Shown: positions 45,979-58,579 of the stretch, piece after piece
How the letters are laid out: the number at the start of each line of letters is the position of its first letter
Numbering within the stretch: the first letter of the stretch is position 1
Assembly (NCBI RefSeq): GCF_000423345.1
Contig: NZ_AUHU01000008.1
Location: 62,001 to 126,000, forward strand
Reading direction: 5' to 3'
Origin: Marinimicrobium agarilyticum DSM 16975
GTDB taxonomy: Bacteria > Pseudomonadota > Gammaproteobacteria > Pseudomonadales > Cellvibrionaceae
DNA length: 64,000 bases
Notes under the pieces: generated by a model
The model's input: the letters and a program-made list of their open reading frames with translations, nothing else
The model's database searches: none
Told to the model about the DNA's origin: nothing
Translations under genes and position numbers: made by a program

Positions 45979-48078
45979 TTATTTCACAAACCGGGATAGT
46001 AGACGGATATACGCCACTTGGTAGTCGTTGTGGTTTTCCGTCACCTGCCAGGAGTTGACCGGCCAGCTGGTGTTGAAGTCCAGGTAGGCTTTGGCGGCGG
46101 GCTGATCGGCGGGGGGCGAGAGCTCCTCCGCCCCGCAGCGGGCATTGTTTTCCGAGCCACCGCAGCTGTCAGGGCAGCAGGCATCCCAACTGTACGACGG
46201 GTTGGGGCCTCCCACCAGGTAGCCCGGGGCGGGACCGTAGTTCGAGGTTTTCACCGAGTCCCAGTTCGCACTGCCGTCGGAAAACCAGCTGTGGTAGAAG
46301 CTGTCTACGGAATTGTGGACGTCCAGATGGTACATATTGGACAGGTAGACCTTACCCAGGGGGTTGGTGCCGTGCAGGTAATTCAGGTAGCCCAGCGCGG
46401 CGTTGTCGATTGCCTGCTCACCGGCATCACCCAGGCCATGCACCGCCAGGTTGGTAAAGGTCAGACCCTGGCGGGCCATGGTGCGGTTGCTGCCCCAGGT
46501 AAAGTTGCTTTCTCCCAGGTAGGCCCGGTAGGCGTCTTGGGCCTGGGTCACGGCCTCCCAGTGACCATTCATACCGTTGGTGTAAGCGGTCCGAATGTCG
46601 TTCACGACCGAATCGGTCGCGTCGGGGAGGGAGGCGTAGTAGAGCCAATGCGTGGTTTCCGGTTCATTCCAGGGACCGACCCAGGTGATAGGGTGATCCC
46701 TGTATTCGTTCTCGGCGAAAGTTTTGTAGTCGCTCTCACCCGTGGCGGCAAACAGATAGAGGGCGGCAATGCGTTTTTTCATCGCCCGTCCATCGTCGTC
46801 CACTTCCTGCTCGCCGGCAGCCACTTTGCCACTGTTTTCAAACGTCACCGATGGGTGGGCGTCGGCCCAGTCCCAGGCGTTTTCCGCGCGGGTGGCCAGT
46901 TCCTGAGCGTAGGTTTCCCAACCCTCGACCTGCGCAAAGATCACGCTGCCAAAGGCGAACGCCTGAGCACTGGTCAGGGTCGCGGAGGTCGTGGCCGGCC
47001 CGTAAACGCTGGGACCGGTCGCGGACGATGGGGGGCTGGCATGGGCGAGCCCCATGACCGAGAGCACCGAACCGTCGTCCTCCTGCATCCGGATCAACCA
47101 GTCCATCCCCCATTTCAGTTCGTCCAGCAAATCGGGGATGCCGTTGCCGGATTCGGGGATATTGAAATCGTCGGTCCAGATACCGGGGTTTTCCCGGTAG
47201 GTGTGCATCAGCACCACCAGGTAGTCAGCGTGCCAGTTGGTGTATTTGTTGTAGTCACCGGCATCGTACCAGCCGCCGCGAAGGTCACGCTCGGTACTGG
47301 CGTCGTTTTCAGAGCCGTAGAGGCGGGCAGCGGGATCCTGGCCCTCGCCCAAATGGCTGGCGCCGTCGGCCCAACCGGTACCGGCATGGGTGGCCAACTT
47401 TTCGTCGCCCGCGCGCTGGTAGAAGAAGGTGCGCACCGCGTCTTTCAGGACCGGTTTATACACATCCGCTCCGATGGAAAACGCGGGAGAGCGGACATTT
47501 TGGCTTCGGTCCCACACCACATAGCGACCCGGATCGGTCACGGCACTGAAATCAAACCACCAGGCCTTGTCACCGGAAATATCACTGATGGCGCCCTCGT
47601 TCCAGGTACTGGGCGAGCCGGTGTGGACGACTTCGCCGGAATCGACATTAACCAGAGCGTAGTCTTCACCGGGCGCAAAGCTCAAACCGCTATCGAATCC
47701 GGCCTGCGGGTCGCGCAATACCGCGACTTTTTGAGCAGAGGGAAGATAACCAAACTGGTCCACCACAAGGCAGACCGCCACTGGGGCATTTTCCACCTCG
47801 GCGGCCACCAGAGTCTCGGGAGGAGACTGGTCGCAAACCTGCGCGGTGTCGGGTTCGCTGCTCGATTGCGCACTCGAGGTGCTGCTCGCGGCAGAGGAGA
47901 GGTCGCTCGATTCGGAGGAAGATTCAGAGTCGGCCTCGCTGGAGTTGGCGCTGCTTTGAGCAACCCTACTCTGGCTTGAGCCGCCTGTCTCGCCGCCGGA
48001 AGAGGAGCCGCCGCAGGCGCTTAAACCAACACCGAGTAACATTGCCAATAGAGAACGGGTAATGAGCGTCGAACGCAT
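45979..48078 (-). CDS. GH9 endoglucanase lipoprotein
   Basis: The 699-residue protein has a lipoprotein signal (lipobox LSAC, about residue 22) followed by glycine and a long serine-rich region (about 25-80). An N-terminal Ig-like CelD_N domain (about 100-205: VDQFGYLPSAQKVAVL) is followed by the GH9 (alpha/alpha)6 barrel (about 212-697). The catalytic Asp pair is in GGWYDAGDYNKY, and the proton donor Glu is near the end in QVTENHNDYQV. A Cys-rich loop (CCPDSCGG...RC) near 630 probably binds metal or forms disulphides. It should hydrolyse cellulose at the cell surface. The start at 48078 has GAGG seven bases upstream; an ATG two codons earlier is too close to that site. Confidence 0.93.
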   Translation of the reverse strand: MRSTLITRSLLAMLLGVGLSACGGSSSGGETGGSSQSRVAQSSANSSEADSESSSESSDLSSAASSTSSAQSSSEPDTAQVCDQSPPETLVAAEVENAPVAVCLVVDQFGYLPSAQKVAVLRDPQAGFDSGLSFAPGEDYALVNVDSGEVVHTGSPSTWNEGAISDISGDKAWWFDFSAVTDPGRYVVWDRSQNVRSPAFSIGADVYKPVLKDAVRTFFYQRAGDEKLATHAGTGWADGASHLGEGQDPAARLYGSENDASTERDLRGGWYDAGDYNKYTNWHADYLVVLMHTYRENPGIWTDDFNIPESGNGIPDLLDELKWGMDWLIRMQEDDGSVLSVMGLAHASPPSSATGPSVYGPATTSATLTSAQAFAFGSVIFAQVEGWETYAQELATRAENAWDWADAHPSVTFENSGKVAAGEQEVDDDGRAMKKRIAALYLFAATGESDYKTFAENEYRDHPITWVGPWNEPETTHWLYYASLPDATDSVVNDIRTAYTNGMNGHWEAVTQAQDAYRAYLGESNFTWGSNRTMARQGLTFTNLAVHGLGDAGEQAIDNAALGYLNYLHGTNPLGKVYLSNMYHLDVHNSVDSFYHSWFSDGSANWDSVKTSNYGPAPGYLVGGPNPSYSWDACCPDSCGGSENNARCGAEELSPPADQPAAKAYLDFNTSWPVNSWQVTENHNDYQVAYIRLLSRFVK

Positions 48079-48140
48079 TTTCATACCTCAATTATTTTTT
48101 TGTATTTGAAGGTATGCAGCCTAAACAATTTCGCTGGTAC

Positions 48141-48154
48141 TGTAAACGGTTACA
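48141..48154 (-). promoter_or_regulatory. LacI-family-like operator upstream of the GH9 gene
   Basis: TGTAAACGGTTACA is a near palindrome with a central CG, as in many LacI/GalR operators. It lies 62 bases upstream of the GH9 start and is different from the CAACGTTG sites. Confidence 0.45.
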
Positions 48155-48158
48155 ACGG

Positions 48159-49607
48159 TTAAAAAGTGCTCAACCCCGTCGCCTCCATGACACGATACTG
48201 GATTCGGGGCCAGAGGCTTTCATCCGCGTAGACCTCGTAGTCCACGCTATATTGGCGTCCCAGGCGATTGTGCCAGCGCTCGTCGAACCACTGGGCGCCG
48301 CTGGTCAACGGTTCCGTACTCAGCGGGCCCCGAAGCACCACACTGGTCTCCAGGTTCAGGTTGTGCAGATTACGGCGGGTGAAGTTGGTCGAGCCCAGAA
48401 GCATACGCGCGGTACCATCGGCATCGCGGTGCATCAACCATTTGGAGTGGCATTGCTCACCGTGGGTGTCACACCAACGGACCGCCACTCCGGTACTGAC
48501 CAATTCGTGGGCGACGGGACGATTGGGGACGCCGTTTTTCTCTCGACCGAAGGCATCCTTGTTGGGGTCGAGCAGTATTCGCACGTTCACTCCCCGCTCG
48601 GCGGCCTGTTGCAGTGCTCGTACCAGATGCCGATCGGACAGGTAGAACATGGCCATATCCAGCTGTTCCCCGGCATCCGCGCCATTAATCAGTTCAAGCG
48701 CCGCGCGCTCTACGGCACGCTCCGTGACTACCTGCACGGTCAGCTCGGATGAAACAGGGGCGCCGGCGGGGTCCGGCGCCTGTGAGGGCGCCGGACCATC
48801 GGAAAACTCCAGAACCGCGGCCTCGCTCTGCAACAGATCCCCCGTCGCCGGGCCGCTGAAGCGAAGGGCCACGTTGCCGTGGGCGCTGCTGCCATCGTGG
48901 GGGTTGGCGGAAGTAACCAGAGCGGTTAAGTCGCCCCCTTCATCCACCATCAGCAGCTTGCGGTGGTTGGCTTTGAAATTGATGAGCGTCAGATAGCTGC
49001 GCAAAGACACCCGACCCTCACCAAAGGGGTTGGGAAGCGTATTGCCCGCCGAATTGCCCCAGGGTTGAACAAAGGGGCGCCATAAGGATGAGTAAAGCGG
49101 GTTGCTGTCCCGAAGCTGGGTCAGGTCAGTGAGCGTCACGGAAATGCCGGCCGCTTTCAGTCGCTCGAAATGAGGGGAGGGCAGTCCACCGTAGAGGGTG
49201 TTCAGAGGGTCAGTAATGACCAGAACCTGCAGTTCGGGGTGGCGCTTTTTCTGGGCGATCAGCCGATCGGTTAATTCGGACGACAGGGCTCGGTGGGTGT
49301 CCGTCAACTGTCCCAGGTAAGCGTTGAACAGGAACATATCCACCAACACGAACCGTTCGGCCTGACCGATCAACCGAAACACTTCGTCAAATATTACCTG
49401 TTCGGTGTGGCGTGTTCCCTGTTCATCCACATAGGTCCGATCTGCCAAGAACCGCACATCAGTGGCGGGTCTTGGTGGCGCTTCCATGCCAACACCCTCT
49501 GGCAAGGGCTTAAAAACACCGTAAAGGCCAGTCCCCAAAAGGACAACAAACAGCAATCCCAGGAGTGCCAGACCGTAGCGGAGAATAGGCCTTTTTGTTT
49601 TTACCAT
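48159..49607 (-). CDS. Phospholipase D-family membrane-anchored protein
   Basis: This 482-residue protein has one N-terminal transmembrane helix (about 10-31) and two PLD half-domains. The HxK motifs are in ANHRKLLMVDEGG (about 223) and EQCHSKWLMHRDADG (about 390), each with downstream Asn/Ser (TSANPHDGSS, GSTNFTRRN). It may act as a cardiolipin-synthase-like or other phosphatidyl transferase, or as a phosphodiesterase, with the active site on the periplasmic side. It lies 33 bases downstream of glmU on the same strand, so it may share its transcript. It marks the right edge of the carbohydrate island. Confidence 0.85.
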   Translation of the reverse strand: MVKTKRPILRYGLALLGLLFVVLLGTGLYGVFKPLPEGVGMEAPPRPATDVRFLADRTYVDEQGTRHTEQVIFDEVFRLIGQAERFVLVDMFLFNAYLGQLTDTHRALSSELTDRLIAQKKRHPELQVLVITDPLNTLYGGLPSPHFERLKAAGISVTLTDLTQLRDSNPLYSSLWRPFVQPWGNSAGNTLPNPFGEGRVSLRSYLTLINFKANHRKLLMVDEGGDLTALVTSANPHDGSSAHGNVALRFSGPATGDLLQSEAAVLEFSDGPAPSQAPDPAGAPVSSELTVQVVTERAVERAALELINGADAGEQLDMAMFYLSDRHLVRALQQAAERGVNVRILLDPNKDAFGREKNGVPNRPVAHELVSTGVAVRWCDTHGEQCHSKWLMHRDADGTARMLLGSTNFTRRNLHNLNLETSVVLRGPLSTEPLTSGAQWFDERWHNRLGRQYSVDYEVYADESLWPRIQYRVMEATGLSTF

Positions 49608-49640
49608 AGCGAATCAGTCCTTTTTGGGTCTTATCCATCG

Positions 49641-51011
49641 TCAGGATTTTTTGGTGGGACGCTGCCAGCCCTGGATGTTGCGCTGGCGACCCCGGGCGAT
49701 GGCCAGTTCTTCGTCGGGCACATCCTTCGTGATGATCGAGCCGGCGCCGATGGTGGTGTTATTACCCAACTTGACCGGCGCCACCAGCGCGGTGTTGGAG
49801 CCGATGAAGGCATTGTCGCCGATTTCGGTCAGGAATTTGTTGACGCCGTCGTAGTTGCAGGTGATTGTCCCCGCACCGACGTTTACACCAGCGCCAAGTT
49901 TGCTGTCGCCGATGTAGCTCAAGTGATTGACCTTACTGCCGGCTCCGATGGTGGCTTTTTTGATTTCCACAAAGTTGCCCACCTTGGCGCCGTCCGCCAG
50001 TTGGGTGCCGGGACGCAGCCGGGCGAAAGGACCCACGGCGCAGCCGGAGGCGATGCGGGCGCCTTCGATCACCGAGTTGGCCTTGATTTGGGTGCCCGCG
50101 CCGATGACGCAGTCCTTCAGGTAGCAGTTGGGCTCCAGGGTCACGCCATCTTCGAGCATGACTTCCCCCTCGAACACGCAATTCACATCAATGACCACGT
50201 CCCGACCGGTGGTGAGTCGGCCTCGGCAGTCGAAGCGGGCCGGATCCATCAGGGTGACGCCCTGAACCATCAGTTGCTCGGCCTGGCGGCGCTGGTAATA
50301 ACGCTCCAGAGCGGCCTGCTGCTGGCGATTGTTGATGCCTTCGACTTCTTCCGGGTGGTCCGGATGGGCGGCGTGAACACCCAGGCCATCACGGCGGGCC
50401 ATGGCGATAATATCGGTCAGGTAGTACTCGCCCTGGGCGTTGTCGTTGCTCAGGGTAGGCAGCCACTGCTGCAGATGCTTGGCCTTGGCGGCCATGATGC
50501 CAGTATTGATTTCGGTAATGCGTTTTTGAGCCTCCGTAGCGTCCTTGTGTTCGACAATCGCTTCCACCCGGCCGTTGGCGTCCCGCAGGATGCGGCCGTA
50601 ACCGCCCGGTTCAGGCAAATCGACCGTCAGCAGGCCGATGGTGGTATCGGTGACTGCCTCCGCCAGCTTGCGCAGAGTGTCGGCGCTGGTCAGGGGCACA
50701 TCCCCATAGAGAATCAAGACGGTGGCGTCATCCCGAAAGTGGGGTAGCGCCTGTTGAACCGCATGACCAGTGCCCAGCTGTTCGGTTTGAGGGACGAAAC
50801 GAACGTCGTCGGCCGCCAGACGGGCTTCGACCTTCTCGGCGCCATGGCCTACCACCAGCATGATGCGATCACTCCCCAGGGCGCGGGCACTGTCCACCAC
50901 ATGCTGGACCAGCGGCCGACCGCCGATAGGGTGCAGAACCTTGGGTAAATCGGAACGCATGCGGGTGCCTTTGCCGGCGGCGAGGATGACGATATCGAGG
51001 GGGGCGGTCAT
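49641..51011 (-). CDS. glmU: Bifunctional GlmU (GlcN-1-P acetyltransferase / UDP-GlcNAc pyrophosphorylase)
   Basis: The 456-residue cytoplasmic enzyme has an N-terminal nucleotidyltransferase (about 1-228: LAAGKGTRMRSDLPKVLHPI, LYGDVPL) and a C-terminal left-handed beta-helix acetyltransferase (about 250-440) with hexapeptide repeats and the catalytic His in LSYIGDS/KVNHLSY. It makes UDP-GlcNAc for peptidoglycan and lipopolysaccharide. It follows atpC, as in pseudomonads, after a terminator hairpin, and precedes a PLD-family gene. Its usual neighbours glmR and glmS lie about 16.6 kb away. Confidence 0.98.
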   Translation of the reverse strand: MTAPLDIVILAAGKGTRMRSDLPKVLHPIGGRPLVQHVVDSARALGSDRIMLVVGHGAEKVEARLAADDVRFVPQTEQLGTGHAVQQALPHFRDDATVLILYGDVPLTSADTLRKLAEAVTDTTIGLLTVDLPEPGGYGRILRDANGRVEAIVEHKDATEAQKRITEINTGIMAAKAKHLQQWLPTLSNDNAQGEYYLTDIIAMARRDGLGVHAAHPDHPEEVEGINNRQQQAALERYYQRRQAEQLMVQGVTLMDPARFDCRGRLTTGRDVVIDVNCVFEGEVMLEDGVTLEPNCYLKDCVIGAGTQIKANSVIEGARIASGCAVGPFARLRPGTQLADGAKVGNFVEIKKATIGAGSKVNHLSYIGDSKLGAGVNVGAGTITCNYDGVNKFLTEIGDNAFIGSNTALVAPVKLGNNTTIGAGSIITKDVPDEELAIARGRQRNIQGWQRPTKKS

Positions 51012-51073
51012 GAGAATGCTCCTTCAAGGATGCACGAATGTCGCATCTTAAAAACACAGGGGTATGAACACAA

Positions 51074-51102
51074 AAAAGGGCGGCCGTTCAGCCACCCTTT
51101 TT
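51074..51102 (-). terminator. Terminator of the atp operon
   Basis: A stem AAAGGGTGGC/GCCGCCCTTT (one mismatch) on the minus strand is followed by TTTGTG, 24 bases past the atpC stop. Confidence 0.8.
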
Positions 51103-51126
51103 CGTTGCCGGTACCGGGCACAACAA

Positions 51127-51558
51127 TTACTTGTTGCTGCCCAGGCGCTTGCGGATCGACTGCAGCGTGCGCAACTGCGCGGCCGCTTCCGCCAGCTCGA
51201 TGGCGGCTCTGGAGTAGTCGATTTCGCCGGACTGGTTGGTCAGCTGCTTTTGAGCGGCCTCTTTGGCCTCCAGGGCAGCGGCCTCGTCCATGTCACCGGC
51301 TCGCAGTGCTTCGTCGGCCAGGACGGTGACGTGGTAGGGCTGAACTTCCAGGTAGCCACCGGAGACGTAGTAGATCTCCTCTTCGCCACTGTCTTTGACG
51401 ATCCGCACCGGACCCGGCTCCAGGCCAGTCAGAAGGGGAGCGTGACCGTAGGTAACACCGAGGTCCCCGAGGGAACCGGTCGCCACGATCATCTTCACCA
51501 GTCCGGAGAAGATTTCCCGCTCTGCACTGACTATATCGCAGTGAACTGTCATAGCCAT
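51127..51558 (-). CDS. atpC: F1Fo ATP synthase subunit epsilon
   Basis: The 143-residue protein belongs to the F1 central stalk. The N-terminal beta sandwich ([37 protein letters not shown]) is followed by the C-terminal helix pair ([16 protein letters not shown] and on), which can inhibit ATP hydrolysis. It is the last gene of the atp operon, 55 bases after atpD and followed by a terminator. Confidence 0.97.
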   Translation of the reverse strand: MAMTVHCDIVSAEREIFSGLVKMIVATGSLGDLGVTYGHAPLLTGLEPGPVRIVKDSGEEEIYYVSGGYLEVQPYHVTVLADEALRAGDMDEAAALEAKEAAQKQLTNQSGEIDYSRAAIELAEAAAQLRTLQSIRKRLGSNK

Positions 51559-51613
51559 AGATCTGCCTCTAACGCTTCAGGGTCAGTGGCCCGGCATTGC
51601 CGGGCCGGCGGGT

Positions 51614-53017
<1,404 letters not shown>

Positions 53018-53122
53018 TCAGATCCGGCCGACTGTCAGTGAGACACTGAGGACAGCCTGGGACTGAAGGTTTTAACTCAAAAAAGGTTGCTCAGCTTAGG
53101 CCCAACGTTGGCCACTGAATCA

Positions 53123-53995
53123 TCAGTTCGCCACAGCGGCGGCACCGCCCACGATTTCCGACAGCTCTTGGGTAATCGCTGCCTGACGTGCTTTGTTGTA
53201 TACCAGCTGAAGATCGCTGATCAAATCGCCCGCGTTGTCGGTGGCGCTCTTCATCGCTACCATCCGCGCGGCCATTTCACAGGCACCGTTTTCAACCACG
53301 GCCTGATAAACCTGGGACTCGATATAGCGAGTCAACAGCCCGTCGAGCAGCTGCTCGGCGTCGGGCTCGTACAGGTAATCCCAGTGATGTTGCAGCTTCT
53401 CTTCTTTCTCGGGTACCAGAGGCAGTAACTGCTGCACTTCCGGTTGCTGAGTCATGGTGTTGATAAATTCGTTGCCGACCAAATACAGTTTGTCGATCTT
53501 GCCGTCGGCATAGGCATCCAGCATGACCTTGACGCTACCAATCAGGGAAGACACCGAGGGTGCTTCACCCAAGTCCCGGGCAGAGGCGACGACATTGCCA
53601 CCGTGGCTGTTGAAAAAGGCCGCGGCTTTGGCGCCCAACAGGCAGAGGTCAATGGCGACGCCTTCGTCGTTCCAGGTTTTCATGGATTTCAAAGCGGCTT
53701 TGAACACGTTGACGTTCAAGCCACCACAGAGGCCACGGTCACTGGAGACGATGATGTAACCCACCCGTTTGACGTCGCGCTCTTCCATAAAGCGGTTTTT
53801 GTATTCCGGGTTGGCGTTGGCAAGGTGGCCGACTACCGCACGCATGCGCTGAGCGTAGGGCTTGCCCAGCTCCATCCGCTCTTGAGCTTTACGCATCTTA
53901 CTCGCGGCGACCATTTCCATCGCGCTGGTAATTTTCTGCGTGCTTTTAATGCTCGAAATCTGCGTCCGAATCTCTTTTGCGCCTGCCATACTCAA
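53123..53995 (-). CDS. atpG: F1Fo ATP synthase subunit gamma
   Basis: The 290-residue central rotor shaft begins [21 protein letters not shown]. Its conserved C-terminal coiled coil ends [19 protein letters not shown]. The central part includes [11 protein letters not shown]. It rotates inside the alpha3-beta3 ring to drive catalysis. It lies 46 bases after atpA. Confidence 0.98.
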   Translation of the reverse strand: MSMAGAKEIRTQISSIKSTQKITSAMEMVAASKMRKAQERMELGKPYAQRMRAVVGHLANANPEYKNRFMEERDVKRVGYIIVSSDRGLCGGLNVNVFKAALKSMKTWNDEGVAIDLCLLGAKAAAFFNSHGGNVVASARDLGEAPSVSSLIGSVKVMLDAYADGKIDKLYLVGNEFINTMTQQPEVQQLLPLVPEKEEKLQHHWDYLYEPDAEQLLDGLLTRYIESQVYQAVVENGACEMAARMVAMKSATDNAGDLISDLQLVYNKARQAAITQELSEIVGGAAAVAN

Positions 53996-54041
53996 AGGCC
54001 CTCAAGCGTGAATGAAGCGGTGCCTGTTGGCACCGCCCGTC

Positions 54042-55586
54042 TTACCAGGTCTGGGTGGACTTGAATTTTTCCACCAGGTCTTTCATCTTGCCTTTCAGCT
54101 CGTCGTTCCAGTCACCGGTCTCGTTGATGGTTTTCAACAGGTCGGCGCCTTCACTTTCGGCGTAGGAGAGCAGGGCAGATTCAAAGTCCAGAACCTTGTT
54201 CACTTCCACGTCTTGCAGATAGCCTTCGTTGGCGCAGAACAGTACCAGGGCCATTTGCGCGATGCTCATGGGCGAGTACTGGTTCTGTTTCATCAACTCG
54301 GTTACACGCTCACCGTGCTCAAGCTGCGCCTTGGTGGCTTCGTCCAGGTCAGAGGCAAACTGGGAGAAAGCCGCCAGTTCGCGGTACTGAGCCAGCGCGG
54401 TACGGATACCACCGGAGAGCTTCTTAATGACCTTGGTCTGAGCGGAACCCCCCACACGAGACACCGAGATACCGGCGTTCATGGCCGGGCGTACGCCCGA
54501 GTTGAACATGGAGGTTTCCAGGAAGATCTGACCGTCGGTAATGGAGATCACGTTGGTCGGTACGAACGCGGATACGTCACCGGCCTGAGTCTCAATGATC
54601 GGCAGCGCGGTCAATGACCCGGTTTTGCCTTTCACTTCGCCATTGGTTTTCTTTTCCACGTAATCGGGATTCACGCGCGCGGCGCGCTCGAGCAGACGCG
54701 AGTGCAAGTAGAACACATCACCCGGGTAGGCTTCACGGCCCGGCGGACGACGCAGCAGCAGGGAGATCTGGCGATAGGCCCAGGCCTGCTTGGTCAGGTC
54801 ATCGTAAATGATCAGGGCGTCTTCACCGCGGTCGCGGTAGTACTCACCGATGGTGCAGCCAGCAAAGGCGGCCAGGTATTGCATGGACGCCGGGTCGGAA
54901 GCGGTCGCGGCAACCACAACGGTGTGGTCCATGGCGCCGTGCTCTTCCAGCTTGCGTACCACGCCGGCGATGGAGGAGGCCTTCTGGCCAATCGCAACGT
55001 AAATACACTTAATGCCGGAGTCTTTCTGGTTGATGATGGCATCGACCGCAATCGCGGTTTTACCAATCTGGCGGTCACCAATAATCAGCTCGCGCTGACC
55101 GCGGCCGATCGGCACCATGGAGTCCACGGCTTTCAGACCGATCTGAACCGGCTGGTCGACCGACTGACGCCAGATAACGCCGGGGGCGACTTTCTCGATC
55201 GCGTCGGTCTGCTTGGCATCAATGGCACCCTTGCCGTCGATCGGGTTACCCAGAGCATCGATCACGCGGCCTTCGAGTTCGGGGCCGACCGGTACTTCCA
55301 GAATACGACCGGTACACTTACAGGTCTGCCCTTCGGCAATACCCAGGTAATCGCCCAGGATAACGGCACCGACGGAGTCGCGCTCCAGGTTCAGGGCCAT
55401 ACCGAAACGACCGCCTTCGAATTCGATCATCTCGCCGTACATCACGTCCATCAGGCCGTGGATACGCACGATACCGTCGGACACGGAAACCACCGTGCCC
55501 TGGTTGCGGGCTTCGGCGGACACATCGAGTTTGTCGATGCGCTGCTTGATAATGTCGCTAATCTCGGATGGATTCAGCTGCTGCAT
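54042..55586 (-). CDS. atpA: F1Fo ATP synthase subunit alpha
   Basis: The 514-residue non-catalytic nucleotide-binding subunit has P-loop [15 protein letters not shown], Walker B-like [16 protein letters not shown] and the signature [17 protein letters not shown]. The start [17 protein letters not shown] is typical of gammaproteobacteria. It pairs with beta to form the F1 hexamer. It lies 16 bases after atpH. Confidence 0.99.
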   Translation of the reverse strand: MQQLNPSEISDIIKQRIDKLDVSAEARNQGTVVSVSDGIVRIHGLMDVMYGEMIEFEGGRFGMALNLERDSVGAVILGDYLGIAEGQTCKCTGRILEVPVGPELEGRVIDALGNPIDGKGAIDAKQTDAIEKVAPGVIWRQSVDQPVQIGLKAVDSMVPIGRGQRELIIGDRQIGKTAIAVDAIINQKDSGIKCIYVAIGQKASSIAGVVRKLEEHGAMDHTVVVAATASDPASMQYLAAFAGCTIGEYYRDRGEDALIIYDDLTKQAWAYRQISLLLRRPPGREAYPGDVFYLHSRLLERAARVNPDYVEKKTNGEVKGKTGSLTALPIIETQAGDVSAFVPTNVISITDGQIFLETSMFNSGVRPAMNAGISVSRVGGSAQTKVIKKLSGGIRTALAQYRELAAFSQFASDLDEATKAQLEHGERVTELMKQNQYSPMSIAQMALVLFCANEGYLQDVEVNKVLDFESALLSYAESEGADLLKTINETGDWNDELKGKMKDLVEKFKSTQTW

Positions 55587-55602
55587 GCTTTTTTCCTCAA
55601 TC

Positions 55603-56139
55603 CTACGAATTGATTGCTTTGGCGAGTTTCTCTAAACGACCGCGCATCGAGCCATCGATCACCAGATCGCCGGCTTTTACAATAACGCCCGCCAAAAGCT
55701 CCTGATCGACTTCGGCCCGGACACTCACTTTGCGCTTGAGCTTTTCTTCCAACGCCTTGGCCAGGTTTTCCTGGTCGGCATCGGCCAGTTCGAACGCGGT
55801 GGTCAATTCCACTTCCACGGATTGCTCCTGGAGGTGTTTGAGCGCTTCGAACAGCTCGTGAATTTCCGGCAGAAGGATCAGCCGTTTGTTTTGAGCCAGA
55901 AGCTGAACATAGTTGCGCACTGGCTCACTCAGTTCATCACCACAGGCGTCAATCAGTGCCTTGGCCTGCTGGTCGGCCGACCGTGAAGGCGATGCTATCA
56001 CCTCCACCATGGCGCCATATTGGCTGGCGCCGGCCAGAGTCGCCAGTTGCCGGGCCCAACCGCTCAGATCCTGCGCGTCCAGGGCGTATTGAAACGCCGC
56101 TTTGGCATAGGGTCGGGCGAGGGTAGTCAGTTCAGCCAC
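55603..56139 (-). CDS. atpH: F1Fo ATP synthase subunit delta
   Basis: The 178-residue protein is part of the peripheral stalk. The N-terminal helical bundle ([19 protein letters not shown]) binds the top of F1. The C-terminal part has the conserved [20 protein letters not shown]. It is separated from atpF by 12 bases. Confidence 0.97.
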   Translation of the reverse strand: MAELTTLARPYAKAAFQYALDAQDLSGWARQLATLAGASQYGAMVEVIASPSRSADQQAKALIDACGDELSEPVRNYVQLLAQNKRLILLPEIHELFEALKHLQEQSVEVELTTAFELADADQENLAKALEEKLKRKVSVRAEVDQELLAGVIVKAGDLVIDGSMRGRLEKLAKAINS

Positions 56140-56151
56140 GGTTCACCTCAC

Positions 56152-56622
56152 TTAAAGATTGGCAGCCAGTTTGTCGACCATGGATTTGTGCTTGGTCTTA
56201 TCGATTTCCGCTTCCAGCACTTTCCGTGCACCGGCCAGAGCCAACTCGGCCACCTGGGCCCGCAGTTTCTCTTTGGCGCGGTTCACTTCCTGCTCAACTT
56301 CGCCTTCAGCCGCAGTGCGAATACGCTCGGCTTCAACCCGAGCCTGCTCTTTGGCTTCTTCGACAATCTTGGCGGCGCGTTTGTTGGCGGCGTCGATAAT
56401 AGCGGCGGATTCCTGCTTGGCTTCGTGCAGGTTTTTCGCTGCTTTCTCTTTGGCCAGCTCCAGATCCTTGTCGGCGCGATCGGCGGCGGCGAGGCCATCC
56501 GCAATGCGCTTCTGGCGCTCAGCCATGGCGTCGGTGATGAACGGCCACACGTACTTCATGCAAAACAGCACGAAGAATATAAACGCGATGGACTGTCCAA
56601 TAATGGTTAAATTAATGTTCAC
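56152..56622 (-). CDS. atpF: F1Fo ATP synthase subunit b
   Basis: The 156-residue protein has one N-terminal membrane helix (about 4-26) and a long charged coiled coil that forms the peripheral stalk dimer. It begins [20 protein letters not shown], the usual gammaproteobacterial start. It is 114 bases downstream of atpE; this gap contains a stem-loop. Confidence 0.97.
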   Translation of the reverse strand: MNINLTIIGQSIAFIFFVLFCMKYVWPFITDAMAERQKRIADGLAAADRADKDLELAKEKAAKNLHEAKQESAAIIDAANKRAAKIVEEAKEQARVEAERIRTAAEGEVEQEVNRAKEKLRAQVAELALAGARKVLEAEIDKTKHKSMVDKLAANL

Positions 56623-56660
56623 GCCGATAACCTCTGTTCCAGTAAAGCTTTTGGCTTTAA

Positions 56661-56708
56661 CCGCTCATCTCGCTCCGCTACCCGAAGGGCAGGGAAGACT
56701 GTGAGCGG
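56661..56708 (-). promoter_or_regulatory. Stem-loop between atpE and atpF
   Basis: A 7-bp outer stem (CCGCTCA/TGAGCGG) encloses a small CCCGAAGGG hairpin. There is no T-run after it, so it is not a clear terminator; it could affect message stability or the ratio of c to b subunit. Confidence 0.4.
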
Positions 56709-56736
56709 CTTGGGGTTGCTGGGGTTCTCCGAGGTC

Positions 56737-57000
<264 letters not shown>

Positions 57001-57026
57001 TTAAAGATAAAGTGAGTTGTTAAAAA

Positions 57027-57986
<960 letters not shown>

Positions 57987-58517
57987 CTAACCCCGGCGGC
58001 TGCGCATGACGCGCGCGATCACCAGGCTGGTGCCTATGTGTGTTACCGCAAATGCCAGAAAAAACAACCCTGGGCGAACCTCGTCCACCCGGAGAAAAAC
58101 GGCGGCGAATAACGCCGCCGTCAATAAAAACTTGATGGTTTCCGCCCGATAAATGGCGTGAACCGCGACCTGTGACTGTCGCGCACCGCCCAGTCGCCGA
58201 ACACCGTACCACGCGAAGCAGGCACTCGGGAGGGCACTGACTGACACTCCCCACAACAGGGAGATTCCCGTTCGAGCATCCAGCGCTACCACCAGCGCGG
58301 CCGCTCCCAGAAGCGGCACCCAGAGCAACAACAGGCGCGATAGAACCGGAGGCCGGGCAATCGTTATAGTGCGGCGCTGTTGTGATGGTGGCGTAGCGTT
58401 TGTCAAAAGCTCGTCATTCAGCCAGTGAATCCAGCCCGGGGCGGTAGCCAAATGGGCCGCAGCATTATAGGGATAAACCCCCCAAGCTTCAACCGGCGCC
58501 GCACTGAATTCGGGCAC
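57987..58517 (-). CDS. atpI: ATP synthase subunit I (assembly/accessory protein)
   Basis: The predicted protein is up to 176 residues with four hydrophobic helices (about 60-80, 85-106, 125-142, 146-166), typical of AtpI, which aids c-ring assembly or Mg2+ supply. The GTG at 58517 gives an unusual 40-45-residue hydrophilic N-terminus. A TTG at codon 39 would give about 138 residues, nearer the family length. The start is therefore uncertain. It heads the atp operon, 62 bases after parB. Confidence 0.8.
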   Translation of the reverse strand: MPEFSAAPVEAWGVYPYNAAAHLATAPGWIHWLNDELLTNATPPSQQRRTITIARPPVLSRLLLLWVPLLGAAALVVALDARTGISLLWGVSVSALPSACFAWYGVRRLGGARQSQVAVHAIYRAETIKFLLTAALFAAVFLRVDEVRPGLFFLAFAVTHIGTSLVIARVMRSRRG

Positions 58518-58579
58518 CGGCCATTATCGTCGGATCGCTCGTATTTGGCCCTACGTTATCCGACGCAGGAATTGCTAGC

